From the NCBI GenBank assembly GCA_933228895.1, contig OW121850.1, positions 31,319,773-31,383,772 on the forward strand: a DNA stretch of 64,000 bases, written 5' to 3'. The notes below the pieces were generated by a model that saw nothing but the letters and a program-made list of their open reading frames with translations, did not search any database and was not told the origin of the DNA. Source of the stretch: Platycnemis pennipes (taxonomy: Eukaryota > Arthropoda > Insecta > Odonata > Platycnemididae). Positions 35,130 to 47,860 of the stretch are shown one piece after another (within the stretch, counting starts at the first letter, position 1; every line of letters begins with the position of its first letter). A program made the translations under genes and the position numbers.

Positions 35130-35700
35130 TCCCGCGGCCTTAGATTTGACCTGGGATTATTCTGGTGACGTTCGACTGCTTCTCACCCCCTCTTTCTCTC
35201 ATGCTTTCATCATCCCCTCATTCTTCCATTTCCGTCCTTACTTCCACATCCCCTTCGCCCCTTTTCCCAACGCCTCGACAAGTTTTATTCGCGTCTCTTC
35301 ACAACGCGGGGACTCACCTTGCCTCGAGTGGATCTATATCTTATTTTTTCACCTCCGATCACTCCTTTATTCCTTCGCTCCCCTGGTTCTCTGTGGGAGT
35401 CGCTGCTCCAACGTCCCGGCTAGAGATTATTCAATGAAGCAGGAGATGCCGAACATCTCCGTGAGTGCGATGCGGATGCACGTTCTATGAGGTGAGGTCA
35501 CCTCGGGACGGAGAAAAATATAAATTTTGAGATGAGAAATCGAGCGATGAAAAAAAAGCATGGAGGATGAGTGGATCGTGAGATAAGAAATTTCTTTTCC
35601 ATGCGGCGGAGACTCCTCTCCGCCGAGAAAGGGGAGTCGTTTCTTCACGCTGTGGAGTGTAAACCGTGGTAAACATGACCCGAGCGCCATTTACTTGCTA
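35130..35700. other. Pyrimidine- and GC-rich island
   Basis: Frames are open on both strands (114 and 90 codons plus; 87 and 63 minus), with biased composition and no motif. No gene is called. The flanking 35700-36180 is AT-rich with nothing recognised. Confidence 0.35.
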
Positions 35701-36189
35701 TTTGATGATTTGTATTCTTTATCGCTCGAATTCGAATCAGAGCGTCGTGACCCTCAGAGTTGGTGTTTTTTTTTAATTTCTACTATTCGAATTTCTCCTT
35801 ATTCTTTGGGAGTACTAACGTGGAGAGAATTATATTTCATTCCCAGTGTACAGAAATAGCTACCATATTTACGTTCAAAATTTATATTCTGTTTACCAAA
35901 GGTGCAAATTAAACCTTTTTGAAGAAAAGAAATGTTTAAATGCCGAAAATTTCTCATTATAATCTTCAACTTTGGTTACGATTTAAAGTTGCAGGTTTAA
36001 CTTTATCGAACTCACTTATAGGAAAGCAATTACAATATGATTCGTTTTACGCTTTTTTATTATTACTGAACATAGTTTCATCACATACAATGTTATCATC
36101 AATGTCGTTTTCAAAGTTTATAAATATAGGACGAAACTATGGTCGTTAATAATAAAATAGTGTGCCACGTACCAAATTTTTATTTCTTT

Positions 36190-36345
36190 CCTTCAACTTT
36201 GGTCCTTATACTTTGGTCCCTATATTTTCCCCATATAAATTTTGTTATTTGTCTGTTATGAGCTCTATTGTATTGTATAACCCCATTATGTTCTTAATGG
36301 GCCAGTCCAAGAACTATAAATAAATAATAATAATATATAGTTCGC
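36190..36345 (+). mobile_element. Possible LINE 3' end with a (TAA)n tail
   Basis: TATTGTATTGTATAACCCC and ATTATGTTCTTAATGGGCC are followed by ACTATAAATAAATAATAATAATATA. Non-LTR elements of the I/jockey-related group commonly end in TAA repeats after a 3' untranslated region with an ATTATG..TAATGGGCC-like phrase. No reverse-transcriptase coding is visible upstream, so this would be a heavily 5'-truncated insertion. A type 1 SINE starts only about 25 bp downstream. Confidence 0.35.
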
Positions 36346-36359
36346 AAGACATTTTTAAG

Positions 36360-36697
36360 GTAAGTTGGAGGGGGATCGGGTTGGTGTAGGGGCTAAAGTA
36401 CTGGCCTTCCATCCCGAGGACCCGGGTTCGATTCCGCTGTTCAGTGGCAAACCGGTCCCTACTTGAGTGCCTAGTAAAGGGCATTTCAGGTCCAGCGCTC
36501 AGTCCGTCGGATGGGACGTTAAGCCTTGGCGCCTGTCGTTAAGAGTAGGCTAATTCCGACGCCGGGTTTCTCTCCACCCTTCCTCCGTTCCCTGAAAACT
36601 TCTTCCATTACCCAGAGACCTACATATCCTAAAATGCCACAAATGACCTCAGCTATTGGCTGTCTCCCCTAAATAACCAACCATCAAGTAAGTTGGA
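36360..36697 (+). mobile_element. tRNA-derived SINE (type 1) with target-site duplications
   Basis: This is the best-preserved copy. A 10-bp repeat, GTAAGTTGGA, lies on both sides (36360-36369 and 36688-36697) and encloses a 318-bp element. The element has an A-box-like GGTTGGTGTAGGGGCTAAAGT, an intact B box GGGTTCGATTCC (36424-36435), a tRNA-unrelated body with GTCCGTCGGATGGGACGTTAAGCC and GCCGGGTTTCTCTCC, and a 3' end AATGACCTCAGC..CCCCTAAATAACC. Such SINEs are pol III transcribed and depend on a partner LINE for retrotransposition. The intact promoter boxes and clean duplication suggest a fairly recent insertion. Confidence 0.9.
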
Positions 36698-36699
36698 CG

Positions 36700-37180
36700 G
36701 TACATATGGTGATCTCTTTCAAATCCGCACACTTCCATCCAGTCATCATTCTATCAAAATGTCCTATTCTCCTCCTCTTCCATACGTACTTATCATTTTC
36801 CCTCTTTCTTTTACGTCCTTCAAAACATCCTCACCCCTTATTACATATTCTACCTATTCTTTGTCACTCAATTTCTACAAAGAACTTTCCTCTATCCCCT
36901 ACCACATCCTGCACTTAATTGTTTGTCCTTCTTTCCACGCTCGTTTCCATCTCCTTCCCACTCGCATTTTAAAATACGGCCAGGCTCTTTCATTCTCTTT
37001 CCTCAACGTCAACGTTTTGACGCCTCATAATGCCACTCTCATTATTACGTTCAATGTCCTCTCAAAGTATGAAAATGTGCATGTGTATGAAAAGAATGTA
37101 CGTTTCTCATGGATTGTTGAAAGAAGACATTTCAAATATCTTGTAGCGCAGTGCAACAAATTTGAAAGGAGTTATTAATA
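36700..37180. other. Pyrimidine-rich tract
   Basis: A 161-codon plus-strand frame is Ser/Leu/Pro-rich because the DNA is CT-rich. On the minus strand the same region is A/G-rich with repeated AAAGA/GGAAA words. I do not support a gene. From 37180 to 38230 the sequence is AT-rich with no recognised feature. Confidence 0.4.
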
Positions 37181-38239
37181 TCATTGTAGAAGAAAATGCC
37201 AAGGAAGCAAGATGAGAGGGAGAAAGTGTGGTGCATTTTAGATGCGAGGAAGAGAAGTAGAAAGCCTGATTTTCCGAAAAGACGTAGAAAAGAGAAGGTT
37301 TATTTGTAGAGAAATAGTCATGCTAAATGGGAATCAACTATAAAAGCGTACCCTAACATATAAGTAATTACTTTTATGGGCAATATTATTGCCCTCTAGA
37401 TAGACCGTATCAACACAGATTCTTATCCTAGAGTTGCCAAATAAGACACAGCCTCTTAAAATACTTGCCGTACCATTATCCTTATACGAGCACCCGGTAG
37501 TAGCCAGGAAAAATAAATGTGTATATATATTAGGACAAGAGTTTTTTAGTTTATGGTGATTTTTTTCTGTGGTTTTCACCCGCACATATCAAAACAATGT
37601 AGCAGTCGAAAAATGGTTTATACCCCTTGTGAAGTTTGGGGTCGTCGGCCTCATTTGACGGAGAATGTTTACATTCATAATGAAGAAAGAGGGGACTACA
37701 ATTCCACACATGAAACACTATTAAACGAGCTATATTTCGTCACAGTGCAGCATCATATTTCTACTTCTCTTCCTGCCATCTAAAGTGCCTGCATTCTACC
37801 TTTCTTCTCGTTTTTTGGCATTATTCTTCTATAGTAATATTAATGAGTCCTTTCACAAAAATTACTTGGCACTAGATAATGATATAAATATATTTTTTCA
37901 ACGTTCCACGAGAGAGGTACATACACTCTTTCCTAGCATGTACTCATACTGTGAGAAAAATTTGGTTCTGAACATAATTATGAGAATGACCTCATGTGGC
38001 ATGAAAACGTTGGTAAGAGACTGAAAATAGGATGGTCGTATTATGATATTTCATTGCGAAAAAGATAATTGGCTAGGGAAGGATGATAAACGATCAAGTT
38101 CTGGAAATGGTAGGGGATGAAAGAGATTTCTTGGAAGAAACTCATAATTAATACGCCAACATTTCAATCCTCAGTTTCATCCAAAGCGTTGGGATAATTT
38201 AATCCGTCGTCAATGGCTCTAAAAATAGATAACCTCTAT

Positions 38240-38900
38240 CATGCTTTTGCCTTCGGAGTCTCTCTGTGTGAACAGGACGCAGAAGTTAAAACCGAGGCTG
38301 AGTTTCACGTCAGGGGCGCGGAGCTAACACACTCACCCTAGGAAGGAGCACCCTCGCTCCCAGCCTCCGTGATCTTCCCCATCTACCTCCCAATCTATGC
38401 TGTGCTCCTTCCTCCTGATCCCCTTTCGCCTTTCATCTCCCGTATCTCGGATATTCCGCGCGCAGGGGGAACGAGAGTTCCAAACGAACTGCCGAATCGC
38501 GCTCACGTAGGAAGCAGTCCCTTGGATCCACTCTCTCACCTCCCCAACCCCTCGCCCTCTCCATAAACTCTCTCCTTCCGCCCCTCGACTCATCCCGCAC
38601 CCGCCTGCGTCATCTCCCCTCTCCCTCTTCTCCACGAAACATCCCTCCCCTCTGCTCCATTCGCCCTCATCCCCCCTTCGTCCTTCTACTTCATTCTCCC
38701 CCCCCCCTCCCTCAAGCTCATTTCCAATCTGTCGCCTGGAGAAGACCCTTTTTCACCAATCCCTCTTACCGCCAGGAATCCCCGACCAACCTTATCCCAA
38801 CCTCACCCCATGGGTCGAGCGTTTCCTGAGTAACGATTTGGTTGAAAGAATTACCAACCTTTCCATCCCTTGCGGGGAAGTATATTTCTCACCCGGAAGA
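38240..38900. other. GC/CT-rich island
   Basis: A pyrimidine-rich block with CpGs, including a run of nine or more C at about 38699-38707. Open frames on both strands (65-100 codons) are Gly/Arg/Glu- or Pro/Ser-rich and look compositional. Confidence 0.4.
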
Positions 38901-39000
38901 TATCTCTAAAAGTTGGGGCGCCGTGCGGAATATTGATGGGAAATGTATATTAGCTTATTTAGCATTGACCTTTTTTAGTGTAAAATGAATAATATATATA

Positions 39001-39310
39001 GGGATTGGGCTGTGGGTGCTTGAGAATTGGCCACCAAATCCGAAGGCCTATGTTTGAATCTCGGTTAAGGTGGATTTTCACTGGTGCATCCGTCCTCTCT
39101 TGAGTGTCTAATGGAGAGCATTGCATGGGACATGATATGGGATGTAATCCGTGGTCCTATTGGCGTCTTTCTTCAAGAGCAGTCTAATGGCGACGCTGGG
39201 ATTCTCCCCACCCTTCCTCCCTTCCCTGAAAATGCCCCCCTTTAACCAGTTACCCAACTACCCTCTTTGGCGCAAATGGCCGCATTTGTCGATCACTCGC
39301 GCAAAATAAC
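39001..39310 (+). mobile_element. tRNA-derived SINE (type 1), diverged plus copy
   Basis: GGGATTGGGCTGTGGGTGCTTG.., a weak B box GTTTGAATCTC, then TTGAGTGTCTAATGGAGAGCATT, GGCGACGCTGGGATTCTCCCC, ACCCTTCCTCC and AAATGGCCGCA follow the order of the 36370 copy, with many substitutions. It is probably an old copy. It is followed by about 50 bases ending in a GATA microsatellite. Confidence 0.7.
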
Positions 39311-39357
39311 TATAAACTACTGCTAATGTAGCTGAAATGGATTAAGCTGAAGGTCAG

Positions 39358-39379
39358 ATGATAGATAGATAGATAGATA
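39358..39379. repeat. (GATA)n microsatellite
   Basis: ATGATAGATAGATAGATAGATAT sits about 50 bp beyond the 3' end of the diverged SINE. It may be the SINE's own 3' tail or independent slippage. The stretch from 39380 to 41060 is AT-rich; a 165-codon plus frame at 39834-40331 has no motif and I leave it uncalled. Confidence 0.7.
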
Positions 39380-41059
39380 TTTTTAATGCTCAAAACTAAT
39401 ACATATAATATCACAGGATGATTAAGGTGCTATTCTCTTCCTTTTTGAAAAACGAGCTCTACTCTCCACTCCAACGACGTTGTTAACCCTGATTTTATCA
39501 TTTCATGTATGATCCAATGATCTGATCTAGTGTCTGCTGCATTGAATTCAGAAAATGTAGTGCTGTATTTATGTGATTTGATTCGCCGCTATCAATAATT
39601 TTTTCTGCCATGGCACTCTTAGAGGAATTTATATCCGAAATATGACACTCAAACTGTCAGAAATGCATTCAAAATGTCACTGTCCAAATTGACTGCGACT
39701 CTACTGGAAAATTTAACGAAAAGAAAAAAATGTCAACCTTCGAAGAAAAATATCTTGCGTATATATATTTTTAAGAGACATGCCTAAAAATATAAAACAA
39801 GTGTTACCTTCGAAGAAATAACGTTTTGGTAAATTGGTTCATGATTTAAGATGCCTATTTCTTAAAACAAAGAGTTGTACGCTACCTTTTCGAACCTGTC
39901 CAACAAAACTCTATATTTCTTTTTCTCAACTGTGTTGTACCAGGAGATATTTTATTATGAAGACGATATTAACAGGCATTCAGCGTCAGTCAATTAGGAA
40001 GTTGTGTATTTTTGGGCCGAAGGAGGCACTTATGGCTATGAAAAGTGGATTAAACACACAGCTATTTAGCGATAACTTTAAGAATATAGAGGGCATAACG
40101 TCAGTAGTTTTCAAACTTCAAAAATCCTTAGCAAAACATTACGTAATCGTGCTCAAATCCTTTACTACACCAATTTGCATGTCAAAATGTTTTGTTCGAA
40201 GCGTGAATGCCTCGCCTCCTGTGCTCCCTCCCCTTCCACGGCCACGTCCTTGCATTCTCTTGGCCGTCAATCCTAGCTCCGTCCCCTACAAACCCTTAAG
40301 AACAATTGCGCCTGAACTCGAGCGTCCTTGAAAGGTCCCCCTTCAACCTCCTTCGAATAAGGATCTAGCCCTTGAACATAACTAACCTCTTGAGTTGGGA
40401 TCTTCTCCTTCTGCGCTAGGAATTCCTCGTTTCCGTGTCAACCCACGTGAAATTCTTGTACTTAAAGCACTTGTGTTCTACGGCTGGGTAAATATATATG
40501 ACATATTTAATAATGTGGTAAAAATTTCGGGCACGTATCTAAAATAACTACCTATGATCTCCGCCGTGAGTAATTGACGCTCAACGATGCTTCCCTCTTA
40601 GGTTAACGAAATTTTTTTTTAACAGAGATGATTTTAGGTAGAAGATCTTGTAATGGGATAGCATCTTGAGTAGATCTGCACAATACATGCCGTCTTTGAG
40701 GACTGTGTCTTTTGAAGAGGAGCCTGTTTCCAGTTGAATTGAGAGCGAAATTCAAGCAATAGGGAATCTCTACCGAGTCACGTTTACGCGAAATACGCCC
40801 TCCTTGTAGAGACTCCTCTCAAAAGCATTGACGCAGTAATAAATACTTCTACGTTAACTATTTCGTGCTCTCCTTTTTTTGTCTGCAGAATGAAAAACGC
40901 ATGGCCCTTTCATTAACTGAACGCTATCCGTTGTTCAGCAGTTGTATGGCAAATAATGCATTAAAGTGTAGGTAGTATTACGTTTTTGTCGATCCGGTTC
41001 CCTAGAGGTGATTTTTTCCATTATTTTGGACGCTTATAATGATGCTTCCTGGCATGAGT

Positions 41060-43530
41060 TTAGGATCCGACAGTAGGAAATAATGTTAGTCCCACACCAA
41101 TTATAAGACCACTTCTCAAGGAAGCCAGGAAAACAAGGTAACCAAAGACCAGTTGCAATCCTCTTCACATCCCCCCTCTCTTCATTGAAGGGTTCTCATT
41201 CATGTGCACCAGACGCATACCATATGCTCCGGCACCCCTTATTTGCGAGTCCATAGATTTCATTCGTAATATGTGTGCCAAACTTCTCTGGTGGTTGCAA
41301 GGGCACTTTTCGCGTCTCATGCGAGCCTCCCCTCGAAGATCCCACTAGATATGAAATATTACCCCTTCAGTGTATTTTCTCACATCATCTGATGTGCGTT
41401 CTTTCTAAACAGGAAAATTTCCGCTTCTGGAGTATTACCTATTCCTTTAAAATAAAAAAACGGTATTATTCCTTTAGTGATTTTTCCCATGGTGAACTCA
41501 CTCTTTCTTTCACTCTATTTTCAATGATTACCTATTTTATACTATAGATCCTAACTCTAGATTTCTTGATGACTAAAGCGTTCTAATTATGAAATTTAAA
41601 TACCATATATACTTCTCATCCATTTCATTCAGAAAGCTCTTCAGTGGGAAACGGTATATTAAACTGTGGTATAAATTGGGTAATTTTTATTGGAACACCT
41701 TATAGTATCGTCGTTGTTTGAAGCAATTTTTGACTTGAATTGCATTGGTGGTATACTTAACTTGCAGGTGACAGTTAACTTGTAATTTTTTCATGTAGGA
41801 ATGCTTAGACATAAAATATAAAGCGTTTTTACGGTAAACATGATAATACCTAGCCAAAATAATTGCCATGATGTCTTAAGAGCACTTCTATCAAGTGAAA
41901 ACCTCTTGAAAATTGGACCTCATCAAGCATTTGACTTGCTTGACGAATGCTCTGATGTTCATGAGATGAGGTGCTTTATCTGTTTGTAAATTCTGAGACG
42001 TAATTATATTTTGGAACAGAATATTCTGCCATTTTTTCTGGCAAAACACCAGTCTTTGTACCCAAAATGTATTCAGAACATTTATTTCTGCTTGATGCTA
42101 TCTTTTTCGTATCCTTTCTTCTTCGTTCGCGGCTCTTATCCCCTCTCAGGGAAATGATTTGCAGCTATTCACATCATATTGTTCCCTCACTTTCAGTGTG
42201 TTCGCTCACAACAAGACCCGCCCTCTTGACACCCACATTCTCCCTCTCTTTTCTTTCCATCCCTCTCTCTCTCTCTCTATCTGTCTCATCCCCGTCCTCA
42301 CGGGCTTAATTTTTTCCTCCTGCCTTCTCTTGAAAATTTGTGACCTGCGAGTCAGGGCTAAGTCTTCATCCGTCTCACTCTTGGTGGGGCTTAGAATGAA
42401 GACTTGACGCGCTGGATTAGTTGCCCAAGAGTGGATTTATATATGCTGTGTCGTATATTTGCACAAAAGAATGCCAAGGGAGACCAATGATTTTCCAACC
42501 CCTGACATTTTTATCAGTGTTTTAAACTTATCATATGAGCAAATTTTAAACTTATTTTATTATTCCATCCGCTAGTCCATCGGTTTACATCTATTTGCAT
42601 TCTAGGCAACGTTTGATCTCAGTTTGCTTGACATATCTTTGGCAATAAGTTTAATCCAAGTTAAAAAAAACGCTTCAAGAACCAAAAATTGCTGGCTAAA
42701 ATTTAAACATAGAATGATGTAAGCTAGAACAGATGAAGCAATTCAGCTACTCAGCTAGATGTTTGAGAAAATTGCTTATGGGGCCAGAGAATTTGAAAGA
42801 GACTTGATCAGGTGAAAAAGAAGTTTACTCTTGGGAGAGAATAAATTAATGGGTCGTCAATTTGAGACAGTATGTATTCTCAGCGTGGTCCACAATATGT
42901 ATTCATAGTGAATTCTACGCGTGATTTATGAAAAATTCTGTTCATTTACTCGATTGATATTTATCACTTAGAAATTTGTTATATAATCGATGGTTACCTT
43001 TAGCTTACAAACGAACAGGATTTGTAATTAAAATGCATAATGACGTTCAATGTGAAGTTGGGATCTTTTCCTTGTTGCTGCTTTTAAAATCTGGAAATTG
43101 AGAAATAATAGTAATTATCCCGCGGTTATAAACACAGCCACTAGATTTGAAGTATAGAATTTCAGTCATATTTTTGCGATCAAACGGAGTAGGTATAGAT
43201 GGTAGTCGAACCTGCTACACTTATGAGTTCCTTTGAGGCCTCACGTGAATTAATGTGTTACGTTAGCTTTCAAAAAGGGTATTTGTAAGACTGTATAAAA
43301 TGTACCCAGCAAGTACGTTATTGCGGTTGAGTATTGAGTTCGACCAGCTTTTTATTTTTTTATTTGCTGTGTTTTTAGCCACCTTATCATTTTTCCCGCT
43401 AAAAAGAGAGATTCATATTTCACTTTTATTTTTTTAATGGAATATTCCCATAGATTCAAGGAGGGCAAACAACCGTTGAGGTCTCAAGAGCTTGAAGCCA
43501 CCGGTTACGAGGCAGTGAGAAAATCAATTG
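41060..43530. other. Non-coding stretch with a CT microsatellite
   Basis: No gene recognised. A CTCTCTCTCTCTCT run lies at about 42265-42279 inside a pyrimidine-rich patch (42180-42310). Short frames at 41275-41547 and 42067-42407 lack motifs. Confidence 0.5.
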
Positions 43531-43539
43531 CACCCAGGT

Positions 43540-44020
43540 ATTTCCTTGTTTACCTTTCTTAACTGGATGGTTAAATTTTCCTCGGCAGTTTCCTCATTCG
43601 TCCTCCCTCCTCGTCTTCCAGTGCCTCCTTTCCGCGGTGCATGCGGAGGTTCTCCGTCGTATTTCTTTGACCTCGTCACCTGGCTGTTTTCGTAGGGGTG
43701 GTAGGTCCATTCCTTTCTCCCCGACCTCTTCACCCCTTAGTAGCAATGAAAAAAAGGAGTGGGAGGATAAGGGGGGAGAGAGAGGGAGAGATGCACACTC
43801 GTGAATATTCATCGTCGCGAGCTCGGGAAAGGAGGTCGCTTTTGGGCGGAAATTTTATTCCCGCGGAAATTCGTGGCAACAGCTGCTTTGCCCTCTGCCG
43901 GAGTGGCGCTTCTCCACTTTCGTTTGTTTTATCTCTCTCTCTCTCCCATCCCTCTCTGTCGCCAATCGATGGGGCGTTTTATAACGCCCTCTCCTTTTTG
44001 CTCCGTCCCGAATAGAAATT
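43540..44020. other. GC-rich island
   Basis: Overlapping frames of 70-105 codons are open on both strands, with Arg/Gly- or Ser/Leu-rich composition and no domain. A TCTCTCTCTCTC run lies near 43932. No splice pair supports an exon. From 44050 to 45660 the DNA is AT-rich with nothing recognised. Confidence 0.35.
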
Positions 44021-45749
44021 CTCGGGCTCGTTATTAAGCTTTGGATACCATAAGCCAAGGAGTTGGCAAAATTTAGAAAGGGTAGAACCAAACATTCCCC
44101 TCGCCATGATTTGTATTTATTCAAGAGTACAAGTACAACTTAATAAGATAAAAATTTCTTACAAAAAATAATGCATTACATGCTTATTTGTTATGATAGT
44201 AAAAATGTCTACAATTAGTTATTCTAGTTGCATTAGTGCTAGCAGAGAGCTATCATTAGCATTAGAGGATTCTGTATTTACGGTTTATGAAACACGATTT
44301 AAAGTTGGCATAAGTAAATTAAAATATCATTGTTTCCTATACTGAATCCAATACATGATTTTTATGTTTTAATTTGACATATCTTTAATTTCATTTTCAA
44401 CTTAGTTTTAGGGACAACGTGCCCAAACAGCTGCTTGCAGCTCGCAAGTCACAGTTTGCCGGCCAAATTTGCCGACGTTTCAGACCTCTTGCCCCCTCCG
44501 TTTATTTCTTTAATATACCATGTGCCGAATTCCGAATTTCTTTTTCCTCAACTTGAAGTGCCTTGGCTCCCGACAAAGCCCCTTTTCACCGATGGTTTTC
44601 CTTGTACTCGTGGCGAGTAGATATTATTTTATATGAAGGATTGTTTTTCCCAAGAAAATGACCGGATTTATTAATACTTGCTCTCACAACCATCGAGCCT
44701 TCCTTTCCAATTTTGAGTTGAAATAACTATGTAATAATCATAAGGTTTAATTAATGATGTAATAGGTTTCAACCTTCCATCGTCTTTGTTACAGCGTGTA
44801 CCCTTCATATGAAGTTATTTATTCTTTTAAAAATGAATTTTTCCACAAGATACAGCTGCAAGGTGTAAATTCTATTTATGAATATTGAAGTTTTGAAAAT
44901 CATGGTTTATTATCTAAGTTCGACTACCCTGCATTTACCATTAGAGCAAATAGATGAAATTCTACGAGCCATTGTCATATCAAGAAAGAAACGATCTTGC
45001 ATTTAAAATATTAATTCATTTGGTTAAAGGATTAGTATCTTTAATTTTGTCATTAATCTATATTCTTTGAGTGTAATAATTGTTTTTTAGTGAATTAGCC
45101 AACATGATACGCTCACAGCACTATTTATAATCTCAAAAAAAATTTATGTTGAGTGTTCGTAAAATTTTCATGTCTTCCGTGTTTAATTAGGTACCAGTTT
45201 TACAAGCAAGAAGGGCTGCCGTTATTAAGAAAAGTAAACATTTGTATCAGCTGCGTTCTTCACTGAACGTTTGCACAGTGAAACTAATTAGCCTACCGTT
45301 CTGGATGTTTACAGCATTTCTCAATATTGTTTTTCTTCCCAAATTGATATTTTATCACTCAACTGAAGACAAATCGACACCCATGAGTCTATTAAGTTGG
45401 AGATTACAGTTTGTTTTTTGAGTTTCGATACAGTTTTTTCATTGCATTTAATTGGAAATCGGGCAGATATAAATACCTCCGTATTAGGAATAGGCAGCAG
45501 ATTCACTGAGGAAGAATGAAACAGAGTCAAAGGGGGGAGGAGACGTGAGAATTCGTCAAAACGAAATATTATTTTACTTCCGGAAAACTATTTGATGGCA
45601 CTGCGCCAGCCAGTTAAGCGAATATGAGAAAGAAATAGCTTAGCGAGACAAAAATGGGTTTAGGTGAGTACTATTTACAGCAAAGGGATTAGGATTCTCG
45701 GTGTGAGAAAATAAAATCTATGGTAGTCCAGACCCTTTTTTTGAGAATC

Positions 45750-46540
45750 TCGCATTTAATGCTCGTACGGGCGCCTAAGCGGACTTCGCTTTGGAGCGCT
45801 ATATTATCCCCTACCACCCGCATCGAGAACTTTCCCGCCCTCATCATGAAATAGAGGAGCTTCATAATCATCGTCTCTTTCGGTGTGGGAGCCGCGAGGC
45901 CTGGCTCAACCCTCGAAACTTTTGCCCCCCAGGACTCTCCCGGCCGTGTCCGCGCCGCATGTTTCTCTGGCCCGCAGCACCCAAACCATTCAAGATATAA
46001 CCCTTCACTCCCAAGTCCCTTTCTCCTCCTTCCCCTTGGATACGCTCCGACGAAGGAGGCTCCATTGTCCCCTCCCTCACCACCGCAAGCTCCAGCTTCC
46101 CCGTGGAGATGCGCGCGCCGCACCCAACCCTTATGGCCGCCCGCCTGACCCCTAGTCCCAATTTCTAGGGAGCATCGCCCTATTTCTCCCGTAGCCTAGT
46201 CCCCACCTATCCTCCCGCCCGCACATCTCCTCCTTCCCCCGGCATGGCTTTGCGCTCTCGACGCCGGCAGAGGGGGAGGGTGAAGGCTCCAGTCACTAAC
46301 CCCTTCGATCCCGGCATCCCTGCAGCTCCCAGTTCCGGGAAACCCAAGTCCTGTGAGCGCCCTCCCTTCCCCAACTCCGTCCCCCGTAGCCTAGTTTCGA
46401 AGCGGCGGCGATACGGAGCGGCGGGCCGACCAGCCGAGTCCGTTTACCTCTCCTCCTGCGCCCTTCTCCCCTCTCCTGCTCCACCTCTAGCCCCTGCGTT
46501 CGCAAGGCAGGGAGGGCATGTACAAAGAATATTATTTGTA
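45750..46540. other. Strongly GC-rich island
   Basis: The largest CpG-dense block in the window, open in several frames on both strands (up to 144 codons minus, 104 plus). Translations are Arg/Pro/Ala/Gly-rich without recognised motifs. A GTGAGT donor-like site follows ATGGGTTTAG at 45658-45667 just upstream, but no matching exon could be built. It may be a promoter-type island of an unseen transcript. From 46560 to 47080 I see nothing. Confidence 0.35.
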
Positions 46541-47089
46541 GATAAAAATAATATGTAAATCGAGAGAGGGAAGGGAGAGAAATTTCTTTGGTGAGATAGC
46601 AACATCAAAGCGAAGCACAAATCACTCCAATACGTAAAATAATGGCACACAAATGACACGGGTGTAGAAGGATAATGATCTACTGGTTCCAATTATGCCA
46701 TTTTTTATGATAAATACTCAGAACACAAGAGTATCTATTGAATCTCCGAGTAGAAAATGATTTATCAAGGGTTGGTAAATATTACTTGAGTATATTTCAA
46801 TTTTGGCGTGTTTTTCGAGTAGAATGCATTTCGGAATGAAATATGTGTTTCATAAAACCCAGTATATTTGTCATTTGTTTGTGAAGACAAATGAATAACG
46901 TTGTATTTTTTGGAATTCATTCTTTTCTGCTTGCATAATTTTTTTACTTGTTTTGGTACTATATTACAGACAACTAGCGCACACGACGTTGCTTTTGTGC
47001 GTGTATTTATACGCATGCATATATTTGCGTATAGTTGCGAGGATATATGTAACAGCGCAAGTACGCAAATAAAGGACTAGTGTCCGTTA

Positions 47090-47860
47090 TGTGCGAGAGG
47101 TCCATTTTCCGCAAACTGCCGCTTCCTCCCCCGCCCTACCCCCTTCATCGCATTCCAAAGCCCTCACGCAACCCGCTTACTCCTCCATCCCTCCTCTCCC
47201 CCTCTTCCTAACCCCCAGCTCCCCCTCCTCCTTCCCCATTACCACCCACGCCCTACCTTACTCTAACTTTGCCAGTTACCTTTCCGTTCCTGCTCCCGCT
47301 CCAGCCTCCTCCGCCTTTCATCCTCCCTTCCAGCCAAACCTTTTGGACCCCTGGGCTCCTCTCTCCAGCATCCTCATCTCCACCCCACCCCAAATTTCTC
47401 TCTCTCTCTCACACACACACTCATTCTGCTCTTTCCCTGACCCCCCCTCCTGAGTTTCCTCGCTACCCCACCCGCAAGCCTCCCCTATCAAATGGAGGCC
47501 TCTAAGCGTATTGATCCTTCTCCCTCGGCCCTGGTTGGCGCGGAAAAGGGAGAGAGAGAGAGGGTAGGGGTGGTTGAGGGGCGAGCAAAGGAGGCCTGCG
47601 TACTCGAGTGAGGGGGTGGGAAAGTTGAGTGGGTCGAGAGGGTGGTCGGGTGAGGTGGGGGTTGTTTCGGGGCGTGATGGAGGGCGGAGGGGGTGGTTGA
47701 GGGAGGGGATGGGTGGGGAAAAAGAGTGGGAGGGGGATGGAGGAACGCTGAGAGGGAAGGAGTTCTCGGGAATGAATGAAAATATGCGAGAGGAATAGAG
47801 GCAACGTAGAGGGAGGGAGATTAACAATGTTGTCAACCGGAAAAAAGAACACTCCAATAA
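47090..47860. other. Extreme strand-asymmetric CT then GA island
   Basis: The plus strand is almost pure pyrimidine from 47100 to 47470 and almost pure purine from 47540 to 47820. It contains a (TC)n(AC)n microsatellite at about 47398-47421 and GAGAGAGAGAG near 47550. All long frames, including one of 182 codons on the minus strand, follow from this bias. Such mirror purine/pyrimidine tracts can form triplex DNA. Confidence 0.5.

Noticed and set aside
36360..36366. GTAAGT as a splice donor
   Set aside because: It is part of the SINE target-site duplication GTAAGTTGGA and has no exon upstream.
36693..37178. 161-codon plus-strand open frame
   Set aside because: Explained by a pyrimidine-rich strand giving Ser/Leu/Pro codons; no recognisable domain.
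39834..40331. 165-codon plus-strand open frame
   Set aside because: No domain, initiation context or splice signals; composition drifts along its length as expected for chance.
45658..45675. ATGGGTTTAG followed by a GTGAGT donor
   Set aside because: No acceptor or promoter could be paired with it, and the preceding sequence has stops in every frame nearby.
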